Assembly: GCA_963715825.1 (NCBI GenBank)
Contig: CAVQSI010000017.1
Coordinates: forward strand, 21,685-85,684
Direction of reading: 5' to 3'
Source of the DNA: Sva-07 sp963715825
GTDB lineage: Bacteria; Actinomycetota; Acidimicrobiia; Acidimicrobiales; Ilumatobacteraceae
Length of the DNA stretch: 64,000 nt
This document shows positions 46,920 to 57,275 of this stretch, piece by piece; positions within the stretch are counted from its first letter, which is position 1, and every line of letters begins with the position of its first letter. The notes under the pieces are model-generated. The model was not told the origin of the DNA, made no database searches, and saw nothing but the letters and a program-made list of their open reading frames with translations. The position numbers were made by a program, and so were the translations under genes.

Positions 46920-48818
46920 TCAGGTGGGTTCGGCAGTGTCCGGATGAAACTTTCCGTACACGGCCGCGGCAACGGCGTCGGGCAGGAAACTCAACGCCTT
47001 CAGGTCGTCGAGCTCGGCCCGCTTCACGGCGTTGACCCCACCGAGCGCCTTGACGAGCTTCTTCTGGCGGACCTCACCGAGGCCCGGGATGTCGTCGAGC
47101 GCACTGACGGTCATCCGCTTGCTGCGCCGTTCGCGGTGGAACGTGTTGGCGAATCGGTGCGCCTCGTCACGGATGCGCTGCAGCATGAACAGCGCCTCGC
47201 TCCCCCGCGGGATCTCGACCGGTTCGCTCCGGCCGGGCACGAACACTTCCTCGAACCGCTTCGCCAGGCCGGCGACCGGGATCTCGTCGGTGAGGTCGAG
47301 TTCGTCGATCACCCGCTTCGCCGCACTGAGTTGGCCCTTGCCGCCGTCGACCAGCAGCAGCTGCGGCGGATACGCGAACTTGCCGGGCTTGTCACCGCGC
47401 TCGTTCACCGGCCGGTCGCGCTCGTCGAGGTACGCCTGTAGCCGTCGCCGGACCACCTCGGCCATTGCGGCATAGTCGTCGCTGGCGCTCACCTCGTCGC
47501 CGCCGACGGTGTTGACCTTGAAGCGCCGGTACTCGCGCTTGTTCGGCAACCCGTCCTCGAGCACCACCATCGAGCCCACGTAGTCGCTGCCCTGCAAGTG
47601 GGCCATGTCGTAACACTCGATGCGAAGTGGAGCTTCAGGGAGGCCGAGATGATCCTGGAGCTCGGTGAGCGCCCGGCTGCGGGAGTTGTGGTCGCTCGCC
47701 CGCTTCATCCGGTGCCGGGTGAACTCGCCCTCGGCATTGCGGGTGACCGTTTCGAGCAACGATCGTTTGTCGCCTCGCTGTGGCACCCGGACCTGGACAC
47801 GCGAGCCGCGGCCCATCGACAGCCACTCCTCGTACGTGTCGAGTTCCTCGGCCTCGTAGGGGACCAGCACCTGCTTGGGCACGCCGAGGATCGGGTCGTC
47901 GCCGTACATCGACTCGAGGATGCGATCGATCAGGCGTCCCGGCGTCAACTCCTCGACCTTGTCGAGGATGAATCCCTTGCGTCCTACGACGCGACCCTTG
48001 CGGACGTAGAACACCTGCACAGCGGCTTCGAGTTCGTCCTCGGCGATGCCGATCACGTCGAGGTCCTCGCTGCGCTCGGCGACCATCTGCTGCTTCTCGA
48101 TCGCCTTGCGCACGGCGAGCAATCGGTCGCGCAGCCGGGCGGCGCGTTCGAACTCGAGACCGGTCGCGGCCGCTTGCATGTCGGCTTCGAGACGATCGAC
48201 GATCTCGTCGGTGTCGCCGTCGAGGAACTCGCACAGATCGGTGACGAGTTGGCGGTACGGCATCTCCTCGATCTCGCCGACGCACGGGCCGGCGCACTTC
48301 TCGATGTGGAACAGCAGACACGGCCGGCCGAGACGTTCGTGCTGGTTGAACTTGGCCTGACTGCAGGTGCGCACCGGGAACGACCTCAACAGGAGGTCGA
48401 GGGTGTCGCGGATCGCGTAGGCATGGGCGTAGGGCCCGAAGTACCGGGTGCCCTTGCGCTTGCGGCCCCGCATCACGAGCGCCCGCGGCCACTGCTCGTC
48501 GACGGTGACCGCCAGGAACGGGTAGCTCTTGTCGTCGCGCAGGCGCACGTTGAAGCGGGGGTCGTGCTGCTTGATCAACGAGTACTCGAGCATCAGCGCC
48601 TCGACCTCGTTGCGCACGATGGTCCACTCGACCGACTCGGCGGTCTCGACCATCTGGGCCGTGCGCGGGTGCAGATTGCGCGGGTGCTGGAAGTAGTTCG
48701 ACAGGCGTTGGCGGAGGTTGGAGGCCTTGCCGACGTAGATCACGCGTCCGCGGGCGTCTTTGAACTGATACGACCCTGGCGCCTCCGGAATCGTGCCGGC
48801 CGGCGGACGTTTCACCAT
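46920..48818 (-). CDS. uvrC: Excinuclease ABC subunit C
   Basis: 632 residues. N-terminal GIY-YIG nuclease (GSYQFKDARGRVIYVGKASN), Cys-containing region (RPCLLFHIEKCAGPCVGEI), UVR motif (ERAARLRDRLLAVRKAIEKQ), RNase H-like nuclease with YDMAHLQGSDYVGSMVV and LLLVDGGKGQLSAAKRV, and a C-terminal helix-hairpin-helix (DIPGLGEVRQKKLVKALGG). It makes the two incisions in nucleotide excision repair. ATG 48818 has AGGAAGCGAG upstream. uvrA is 3.6 kb away. Confidence 0.96.
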   Translation of the reverse strand: MVKRPPAGTIPEAPGSYQFKDARGRVIYVGKASNLRQRLSNYFQHPRNLHPRTAQMVETAESVEWTIVRNEVEALMLEYSLIKQHDPRFNVRLRDDKSYPFLAVTVDEQWPRALVMRGRKRKGTRYFGPYAHAYAIRDTLDLLLRSFPVRTCSQAKFNQHERLGRPCLLFHIEKCAGPCVGEIEEMPYRQLVTDLCEFLDGDTDEIVDRLEADMQAAATGLEFERAARLRDRLLAVRKAIEKQQMVAERSEDLDVIGIAEDELEAAVQVFYVRKGRVVGRKGFILDKVEELTPGRLIDRILESMYGDDPILGVPKQVLVPYEAEELDTYEEWLSMGRGSRVQVRVPQRGDKRSLLETVTRNAEGEFTRHRMKRASDHNSRSRALTELQDHLGLPEAPLRIECYDMAHLQGSDYVGSMVVLEDGLPNKREYRRFKVNTVGGDEVSASDDYAAMAEVVRRRLQAYLDERDRPVNERGDKPGKFAYPPQLLLVDGGKGQLSAAKRVIDELDLTDEIPVAGLAKRFEEVFVPGRSEPVEIPRGSEALFMLQRIRDEAHRFANTFHRERRSKRMTVSALDDIPGLGEVRQKKLVKALGGVNAVKRAELDDLKALSFLPDAVAAAVYGKFHPDTAEPT

Positions 48819-48873
48819 CTCGCTTCCTGCATGACGTCCCAAGCATACGGACGGCCGGATACCGTGATGCCCG

Positions 48874-49782
48874 ATGTCCGACCAGTTCGCCGCCGCCTTC
48901 CGCCGACGACCCAACGACGGCTGGTTCCGCGCGGGCAACTTCGACGTCACCACCACCGACATCCTGTGCGGGCTGTCCATCATGTCGATGTTCCTGTGGG
49001 GACTGTTCCGCGACGCCTGGGACCGCCTGTGGTTCGCTCCGGTCCTCGTGCGCGACTTCGAGGTCTGGCGCCTGGTCACCTGGCCGATCGCCACCGAGCC
49101 GGCGATCTGGCCGCTGCTCGGGATCGTGTTCTTCTACCTGTTCGGCCAGCAGCTCGAATCGCTGTTCGGACGCGGCAAGTTCCTGGCGTGGGTGCTGGCG
49201 CTCACGATCGTGCCGGCGTTCATCCTCACGGCGCTCGGCCCGCTGTCCGACAGCATCGACTTCATGATCCAGTTCGGCCTGAGCAATCTGTTCCTCGGCG
49301 GGATCTGGGTGTACGCAGCCACCTACCCGGGCGTGAAGTGGTTCGAGGTCATCCCGCTGTGGGCGCTCGCCGCCATCTTCACGGTGCTGAACCTCCTCCA
49401 GTTCACCGGCACCGACCAGACCGGCCAGGTCATCTTCCTGCTCGTGTCGATCGGGGTGGCGCTGTTCGCCGGCCGGTCGCTCGGCTTGGCCACCGGCTGG
49501 CCGATCCCGCACCTGCCGCTCGACGGCGTCGCCACGTCGAAGCCGAAGAAGCGCAAGTCGAAGCCGCCTCGCTCCGCTGGGTCGTCGAAGCCGACCGGCG
49601 TCGTCCAGGGCCCCTGGAAGAACGCACCGGCGCCGATGCCGCCGCCGAACGCCCCCTCCCCCGCCGACCAGGTCGAACTCGACGCACTGCTCGACAAGAT
49701 CGGCGCCAACGGGATGGATTCGCTCACCGGCGACGAGAAGAAGCGCCTCAACGACCTCAGCAAACGCCTCCGCAACCTCTGA
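48874..49782 (+). CDS. Rhomboid-like membrane protein, catalytic residues unclear
   Basis: 302 residues with about six helices in rhomboid order and a C-terminal DUF6576-like tail (ELDALLDKIGANGMDSLTGD, EKKRLNDLSKRLRNL). The GxS region reads QFGLSNLFLGGIWVY rather than GxSG, and the His expected in the last helix is not evident (TVLNLLQFTGTDQ). It may be an inactive rhomboid (derlin/pseudoprotease type). A 100-residue basic and Pro-rich tail (SKPKKRKSKPPRS) follows the membrane part. Divergent from uvrC with 55 bases between. Confidence 0.7.
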   Translation: MSDQFAAAFRRRPNDGWFRAGNFDVTTTDILCGLSIMSMFLWGLFRDAWDRLWFAPVLVRDFEVWRLVTWPIATEPAIWPLLGIVFFYLFGQQLESLFGRGKFLAWVLALTIVPAFILTALGPLSDSIDFMIQFGLSNLFLGGIWVYAATYPGVKWFEVIPLWALAAIFTVLNLLQFTGTDQTGQVIFLLVSIGVALFAGRSLGLATGWPIPHLPLDGVATSKPKKRKSKPPRSAGSSKPTGVVQGPWKNAPAPMPPPNAPSPADQVELDALLDKIGANGMDSLTGDEKKRLNDLSKRLRNL

Positions 49783-49797
49783 CACTCGCGCCTGACC

Positions 49798-49902
49798 CGA
49801 TGAGCGAGACGGGCGCCCGCGCCACCGTTCGCTCATCACCCCCGCCGAACCGCCCGACCCGATGAGCCAGACGGGCGCCCGCGCCACCGTTCGCTCATCG
49901 CG
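49798..49902 (+). repeat. Palindromic repeat pair B (62-bp period)
   Basis: GATGAG at 49799 to CTCATC at 49837, and GATGAG at 49861 to CTCATC at 49899, again 39-base units 62 bases apart. Interiors are practically identical (ACGGGCGCCCGCGCCACCGT). It lies just after the rhomboid-like gene, so it may serve as its terminator. Confidence 0.85.
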
Positions 49903-49989
49903 GCGGGGTGGGAGACGTGTGATCACACTCCGTCGGTAGCGTTTGTTGCACCGACTCCCTCCGCCGGTTCGCCGTCCAGGAGGTTCGAC

Positions 49990-50928
49990 GTGACACATCT
50001 CAATGCGCAGACCCATGCGCTCTTCGCACGCCAGCACGGCGCCGCCTCGACCCGCCAGCTCGTGGAGACCGGGATCACGCCTCACCAGATCAAGCGGCTC
50101 CAGCGCGTCGGTGCGCTCGAACTCGTGCTCCGAGGCGTCTACCGCACCCCGAGCGTCCAGTTCACCGAGACCAGCCGGTGTGCGGCGGTCTGCCTTGCGC
50201 GTCCCGACGTCGCCATCGCCGGCCCGACCGCCGGCCGGCTGTGGGGATTCCGGCGGCTCCCGGCCGATCAGCGGATCCACGTGCTCGCGCCGCCGGCGAG
50301 CAACCCGGCGATCGCCCGCTGGGTCGTCCCGTACCGCACGACCGCCCGGCACGACCACGACATCTCCCAACGCGACGACGGCATCCGAGTCACCTCGCGC
50401 CAGCGCACAGCGCTCGACCTCGCCCGGTGGCTCGGACCCGACGATCTCCTGTCGGTGATCGAGCAAGCGGCGCACGACGGGCGACTGACCGACGCCGACT
50501 TCCTCGAGGTCGCCGTCGACTGGATGTCGCCGGGCCGTCCGTGGGTTCGAGAGTTCCTCCAGGCACTCGACCGTCGGTTGCCCGGCGGGTCCGCCGAATC
50601 GCATCCCGAGGTGCGCGTCGCGAACGCGTTGGCCAGCGCCGGAGTGTTCGGGCTCGTCCGCCAGCATTGCGTCGACCTGCCCGGTCACGGCCCCGTCCGG
50701 TTCGACCTCGCCGTTCCCCACCTCCGCTGGGCGATCGAGGTCGACCTGCACCCGAGCCACCGTGAGACGATGGGCATTGCCTCCGACGCCCGGCGCGACC
50801 GAGCGGCCGGCACCATCGGGTGGACGACGACTCGCATCACCAAGGGCCAGTACGACGACCGCTTCGACGAGACGATCGCCGAGATCGCTGCGATCCACAC
50901 CGATCTTCGCCGCAGCCTCGCCGGGTGA
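49990..50928 (+). CDS. AbiEi-like winged-helix protein with DUF559/Vsr-type endonuclease-fold C-terminus
   Basis: 312 residues from GTG 49990, with GGAGG just upstream. The N-terminus (LFARQHGAASTRQLVETGIT, HQIKRLQRVGALELVLRGVY) is the AbiEi antitoxin winged helix; the C-terminus (VRFDLAVPHLRWAIEVDLHP, then DARRDRAAGTIGWTTTRIT) resembles the DUF559 PD-(D/E)xK fold with IEVD as the core. Such stand-alone proteins are numerous in actinobacteria, usually with no AbiEii toxin, as here. Function unproven; a link to defence is only suggested by the family. Confidence 0.75.
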   Translation: MTHLNAQTHALFARQHGAASTRQLVETGITPHQIKRLQRVGALELVLRGVYRTPSVQFTETSRCAAVCLARPDVAIAGPTAGRLWGFRRLPADQRIHVLAPPASNPAIARWVVPYRTTARHDHDISQRDDGIRVTSRQRTALDLARWLGPDDLLSVIEQAAHDGRLTDADFLEVAVDWMSPGRPWVREFLQALDRRLPGGSAESHPEVRVANALASAGVFGLVRQHCVDLPGHGPVRFDLAVPHLRWAIEVDLHPSHRETMGIASDARRDRAAGTIGWTTTRITKGQYDDRFDETIAEIAAIHTDLRRSLAG

Positions 50929-50944
50929 ACGTCCACCCGCCCGT

Positions 50945-50984
50945 CGATGAGCCAACCAACTACAGATGGCAGCTTCGCTCATCG
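50945..50984 (+). repeat. Palindromic repeat copy C (single)
   Basis: GATGAGCCA (50946-50954) to TTCGCTCATC (ending 50983), 38 bases, same arms as copies A, B and D but an unrelated interior (CTACAGATGGCAGC). It lies between the converging AbiEi-like and MFS genes and may terminate both. Confidence 0.75.
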
Positions 50985-50992
50985 CAACCGCG

Positions 50993-52258
50993 TCATGCTG
51001 CCAGACGAGGCCTCCGAGTGATCGCTGCGGTGTGCCATGCGAGCACGAGCAGGACAGCGGCGAGGGCGGTCGCCCCGTCGGCGAGCAGGTGAAAGCCGAA
51101 CGACGCCTTGACGAATCCGGAGCCCAACGCCGCGGCGGCGCCGCACAGGCTGAGCGTGAGATCGCCGGTCCCCTGCACCTCGACACGCGACGCTTCGGGG
51201 ACCGAAGCGGTCAGGATCGCCGTCCCGCCGATCAGGCCGAAGCTCCACCCGAGTCCGAGGAAGAACAGTCCGACGAACATCAGCACCGGGACGTAGCCGG
51301 CGAGGACCGTCGTGATCGTCCCGGCGCCGAGGACGACTGCGCCGATCTGGATGGCTCGGACCGGGCCACGGCGATCGACGAGCCATCCGACCAGCGGAGC
51401 CAGCCCGTACATCCCCACGATGTGCAGTGCGATCACGAACGCCGACAGATCTGCGTGGCCGTGGTCCTTCATGTGCGGCGGCGTCATCGTCATCACACCG
51501 ACCATCGCCGCCTGCGAGATCGCCATCGCTGCGATGCCGAGTCGCGCCCCCGGTGACGCCCAGATCACCGCTGCAGACGACCGCACGACTCGGGTGAGTT
51601 GCGTGCGTTCGGCGTGGGGATCCAGACCGCCGATCACCTCGAGTGGATCGGGCCGCAACCTGACCCACACGACCGTTGCGGCCACGACGAAGAACGCTGC
51701 AGCGAACAGGAAGGGCCCGACGAGCGGATCGAGTCCGATACGTTCGGCCACCGCCTTCTCGAACGGCGTGAGCAACGGACCCAGCGCGGCCCCGAGCGTG
51801 CCGACCCACACGATGGCGGCGACCGAAGCTCCCTGCTTGTCGGGCTCGGCGAGATCGGCCGCCACGTACCGCTGCTGGAGGGTTGCCGCCTGGCCTGCCC
51901 CGAACGCCAGCATCCCCAACAGAAACAGGGGGAACCAGCCAAGCTGCCCGCCGGTCGCAGCGATCGCGGCGCCGAGTGCGCCGATCGCAAGCACCCGCCA
52001 GAGCCCGATTCGGCGGCCACGTCGGCGCATGAACGCCGCCAACGGGATCGCCGTGAACGCTGCACCGATCGTGAACGAGGCGCTGCCCATCCCAGCGAGC
52101 CGGTCCGAGCCCAGAAGGTCGCTCGCCAGCAGCGACACCACCGCGACCATGCCGGCGACAGCGGCCTGGCCAGGAACCTGGGCGAATCGCAGCGAGCGCA
52201 GAGTCCTGCGTTGCAACGCCTCCCGGTCGACGCCGGCGACCGCCAACGCGTCGACCAT
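50993..52258 (-). CDS. MFS transporter
   Basis: 421 residues, about twelve helices with the central cytosolic loop DPLEVIGGLDPHAER. Motif A-like sequences are AAFMRRRGRRIGLWRV in the first half and GWLVDRRGPVRAIQIG in the second. MTPPHMKDHGHADLSAFVIA is typical of a group of uncharacterised actinobacterial exporters. ATG start. Substrate unknown. Confidence 0.85.
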   Translation of the reverse strand: MVDALAVAGVDREALQRRTLRSLRFAQVPGQAAVAGMVAVVSLLASDLLGSDRLAGMGSASFTIGAAFTAIPLAAFMRRRGRRIGLWRVLAIGALGAAIAATGGQLGWFPLFLLGMLAFGAGQAATLQQRYVAADLAEPDKQGASVAAIVWVGTLGAALGPLLTPFEKAVAERIGLDPLVGPFLFAAAFFVVAATVVWVRLRPDPLEVIGGLDPHAERTQLTRVVRSSAAVIWASPGARLGIAAMAISQAAMVGVMTMTPPHMKDHGHADLSAFVIALHIVGMYGLAPLVGWLVDRRGPVRAIQIGAVVLGAGTITTVLAGYVPVLMFVGLFFLGLGWSFGLIGGTAILTASVPEASRVEVQGTGDLTLSLCGAAAALGSGFVKASFGFHLLADGATALAAVLLVLAWHTAAITRRPRLAA

Positions 52259-52290
52259 CGTCGCAGTCTGTCACCTCCTTGACCCGCCCA

Positions 52291-52394
52291 CGATGAGCGA
52301 ACGGACCGCATACCGCCCCACTCGCTCATCGCGACACGCCCGCCACCGCCCACGATGAGCGAACGGACCGCATACCGCCCCACTCGCTCATCGC
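52291..52394 (+). repeat. Palindromic repeat pair D (62-bp period)
   Basis: GATGAG at 52292 to CTCATC at 52330, and GATGAG at 52354 to CTCATC at 52392: two identical 39-base units (interior AACGGACCGCATACCGCCCC) 62 bases apart. It fills most of the space between the uvrA stop and the MFS start, both genes running leftward. Confidence 0.87.
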
Positions 52395-52412
52395 GAGGAG
52401 GTGGTGGCCGGA

Positions 52413-55352
<2,940 letters not shown>

Positions 55353-55408
55353 CGCCGTCAGAGCCTAGCGCCGAACATGTGTTCCGAACGGCCCCTGTCG
55401 AGCGGTGC

Positions 55409-57226
55409 TCAGCGCTGCCGACGTACCCGTTCACCGCGGCGCAGCGACGGGCGGCGCCGGGCGTGCGGGAACTCCTCCGAGAACTTCGCCTCCGCCACGT
55501 CGGTGCCCACCAGCACCAGCTCACCGGACGACGGCAGCGGAACGTGCGGATCGGGATTTCCCTCGAGCACGCCGTTGCGCTCGACGGCCACGACGTTGCA
55601 CGACGTGCGGCGGTGCACGTGCGCGGCGGCCAACGTCGTCCCCGCCAGTTCCTTCGGGATCGGCGTGCGGAACACGTTGAGACCCTGCGCCACCAGCACG
55701 GTCTCGTCGCCGCGCAGGTGGTTCCAGATCGCCGCCGAGCCGGTACCGGCGTACGACAGCACCGCGTCGGCGCCCGCCCGATACAGCGTGGAGACGTTCC
55801 GATCGAGCTTCGAGCGCGACACGATCCGCGCCTCCGGCCGCAGCCCGCGGCAGTACCGGGTGAGGTACACGTTGACGTTGTCGTCGTGGGTGGTGATCAG
55901 AATCGCCCCCGCCTCGTCGATGCCCGCCGCCTGCAGCACCGACCGGTCGGCCGCATCGCCGATGACGTAGGTCGCCCCCTCGCGCTGACGCTCCGGCAGT
56001 TGTTCGATGATCACGGACTCGATGCCCTCGTGGGCGAACGAGGCAGCGATCGCACGACCGACCCGTCCCCCGCCGATGATCACGGCACGGTTCGGCGCCG
56101 TCGAGTCCGACGAATAGCAGGCATCGTAGGCAGCGAGCTGGTCGGCGGTTCCGGCGAGGATCAGCATCGAGGAGTCGCTGAGCACCGTGTCAGCCGTGGC
56201 GATCGAGAAGACGCCGCGCCGCCAGACGCCGATGATGCTCACACCGAGCCGCTTGCGCAGCTGCGCCTCGGCCAGCGTCTTGCCCAGCAGATCCGTGCCC
56301 ATCGGACTCGCCTCGGCGATCTGCAGGCCGGCGAACTCGCCGATCACATGGCTGTTGCCCGACAGTCCGAACGTGCGCGCCGCCATCGCGGAGCCGAGGA
56401 TCTCGCCGAGCTGCACGATGTGATCGGCGCCGGCGATCTCGAGGATGTCGACCGACGCCGGCGAGTTGGCGCTGGCGACGATCTCGACCTCCGGCGCGAT
56501 CTCGCGGACGGTGAAGGCGATGTTCGTGTTGATCTGATCGGACTGCGTGGCGATCACCAGCGCCGCCTGGTCGACGCGGGCGTTGCGGTAGGTGGCCGGG
56601 TCGTCGAGTGCGCCGACCATCACGTTGCGGCCCTCGTCGTGGATCAGTCCCGCCTCGGCGACATCGTCGACGATCAGCACGTACGGCACCTCGGCCTGGT
56701 CGGCCCGTTCGATGATCGCCGCCTCGACCGGTCCGAGCTGCGTGAGCAGCAGATGCCCCGACGTCGACTCCGGCAGCACCCGCGGCGCCCGGCGTCGTTC
56801 GCGTTCGGTCATCCACGGCATGAAGACGAACTGGATGAACACGAACGGCAGCATCACCAGCAGGAACGTCGAGCCCGCGAGCAGCACGACCACCGAGAAG
56901 ATGCGGCCGGCGTCGGACTCGAACGTGATGTCGCCGAAGCCCAACGTGGTCATCGTGGTGAGGGTCCAGTACACGCTGGTGGGCCACGAGTGCTCCCGGT
57001 CCTCGTACTCCATCAACGTGTGGAAGACGGTGCTGAACACCCCGACCATCACGACGAACACCACGGCGAGCAGGAGGAAGGTCTTCTGCCGACGACGCCG
57101 CTCGGCCTGCTCCGCGGCGCGTTGAGCACGCTCGTAGTGCTGCAACGAACGTCCACGGTCGTCGGGCTCGCCGACACGGACGCGCTGGGTGACCTGGGCG
57201 ATCGTCGCCCCGAGCGATTTCAGCAT
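55409..57226 (-). CDS. Two-helix potassium channel with tandem RCK (TrkA) domains
   Basis: 605 residues. After a cytosolic basic stretch, one helix (FLLLAVVFVVMVGVFSTVF), the pore with selectivity filter TLGFGD (in place of TVGYGD) and a second helix. Then two TrkA-N Rossmann units (VLIVDDVAEAGLIHDEGRN; VIIGGGRVGRAIAASFAHEG), each followed by a regulatory C-domain, ending with SGELVLVGTD. Such MthK/Kch-like channels are gated by Ca2+, nucleotides or membrane potential. Start at ATG 57226 with GGTGAG upstream; the frame is open 100 codons further inside the neighbouring gene. Confidence 0.9.
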   Translation of the reverse strand: MLKSLGATIAQVTQRVRVGEPDDRGRSLQHYERAQRAAEQAERRRRQKTFLLLAVVFVVMVGVFSTVFHTLMEYEDREHSWPTSVYWTLTTMTTLGFGDITFESDAGRIFSVVVLLAGSTFLLVMLPFVFIQFVFMPWMTERERRRAPRVLPESTSGHLLLTQLGPVEAAIIERADQAEVPYVLIVDDVAEAGLIHDEGRNVMVGALDDPATYRNARVDQAALVIATQSDQINTNIAFTVREIAPEVEIVASANSPASVDILEIAGADHIVQLGEILGSAMAARTFGLSGNSHVIGEFAGLQIAEASPMGTDLLGKTLAEAQLRKRLGVSIIGVWRRGVFSIATADTVLSDSSMLILAGTADQLAAYDACYSSDSTAPNRAVIIGGGRVGRAIAASFAHEGIESVIIEQLPERQREGATYVIGDAADRSVLQAAGIDEAGAILITTHDDNVNVYLTRYCRGLRPEARIVSRSKLDRNVSTLYRAGADAVLSYAGTGSAAIWNHLRGDETVLVAQGLNVFRTPIPKELAGTTLAAAHVHRRTSCNVVAVERNGVLEGNPDPHVPLPSSGELVLVGTDVAEAKFSEEFPHARRRPSLRRGERVRRQR

Positions 57227-57275
57227 GCGCAACTCACCGGCAACGATGATGGCATAGGGCGACGGGCGTGGCCCC

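Noticed and set aside
47598..49865. A 755-codon plus-strand frame
   Set aside because: It runs antisense through uvrC and then out of frame through the rhomboid-like gene; no domain is recognisable.
49798..52394. CRISPR-like array from the paired palindromes
   Set aside because: There are only two units per locus, the 23-base gap between units is not spacer-like, and no cas genes are present.
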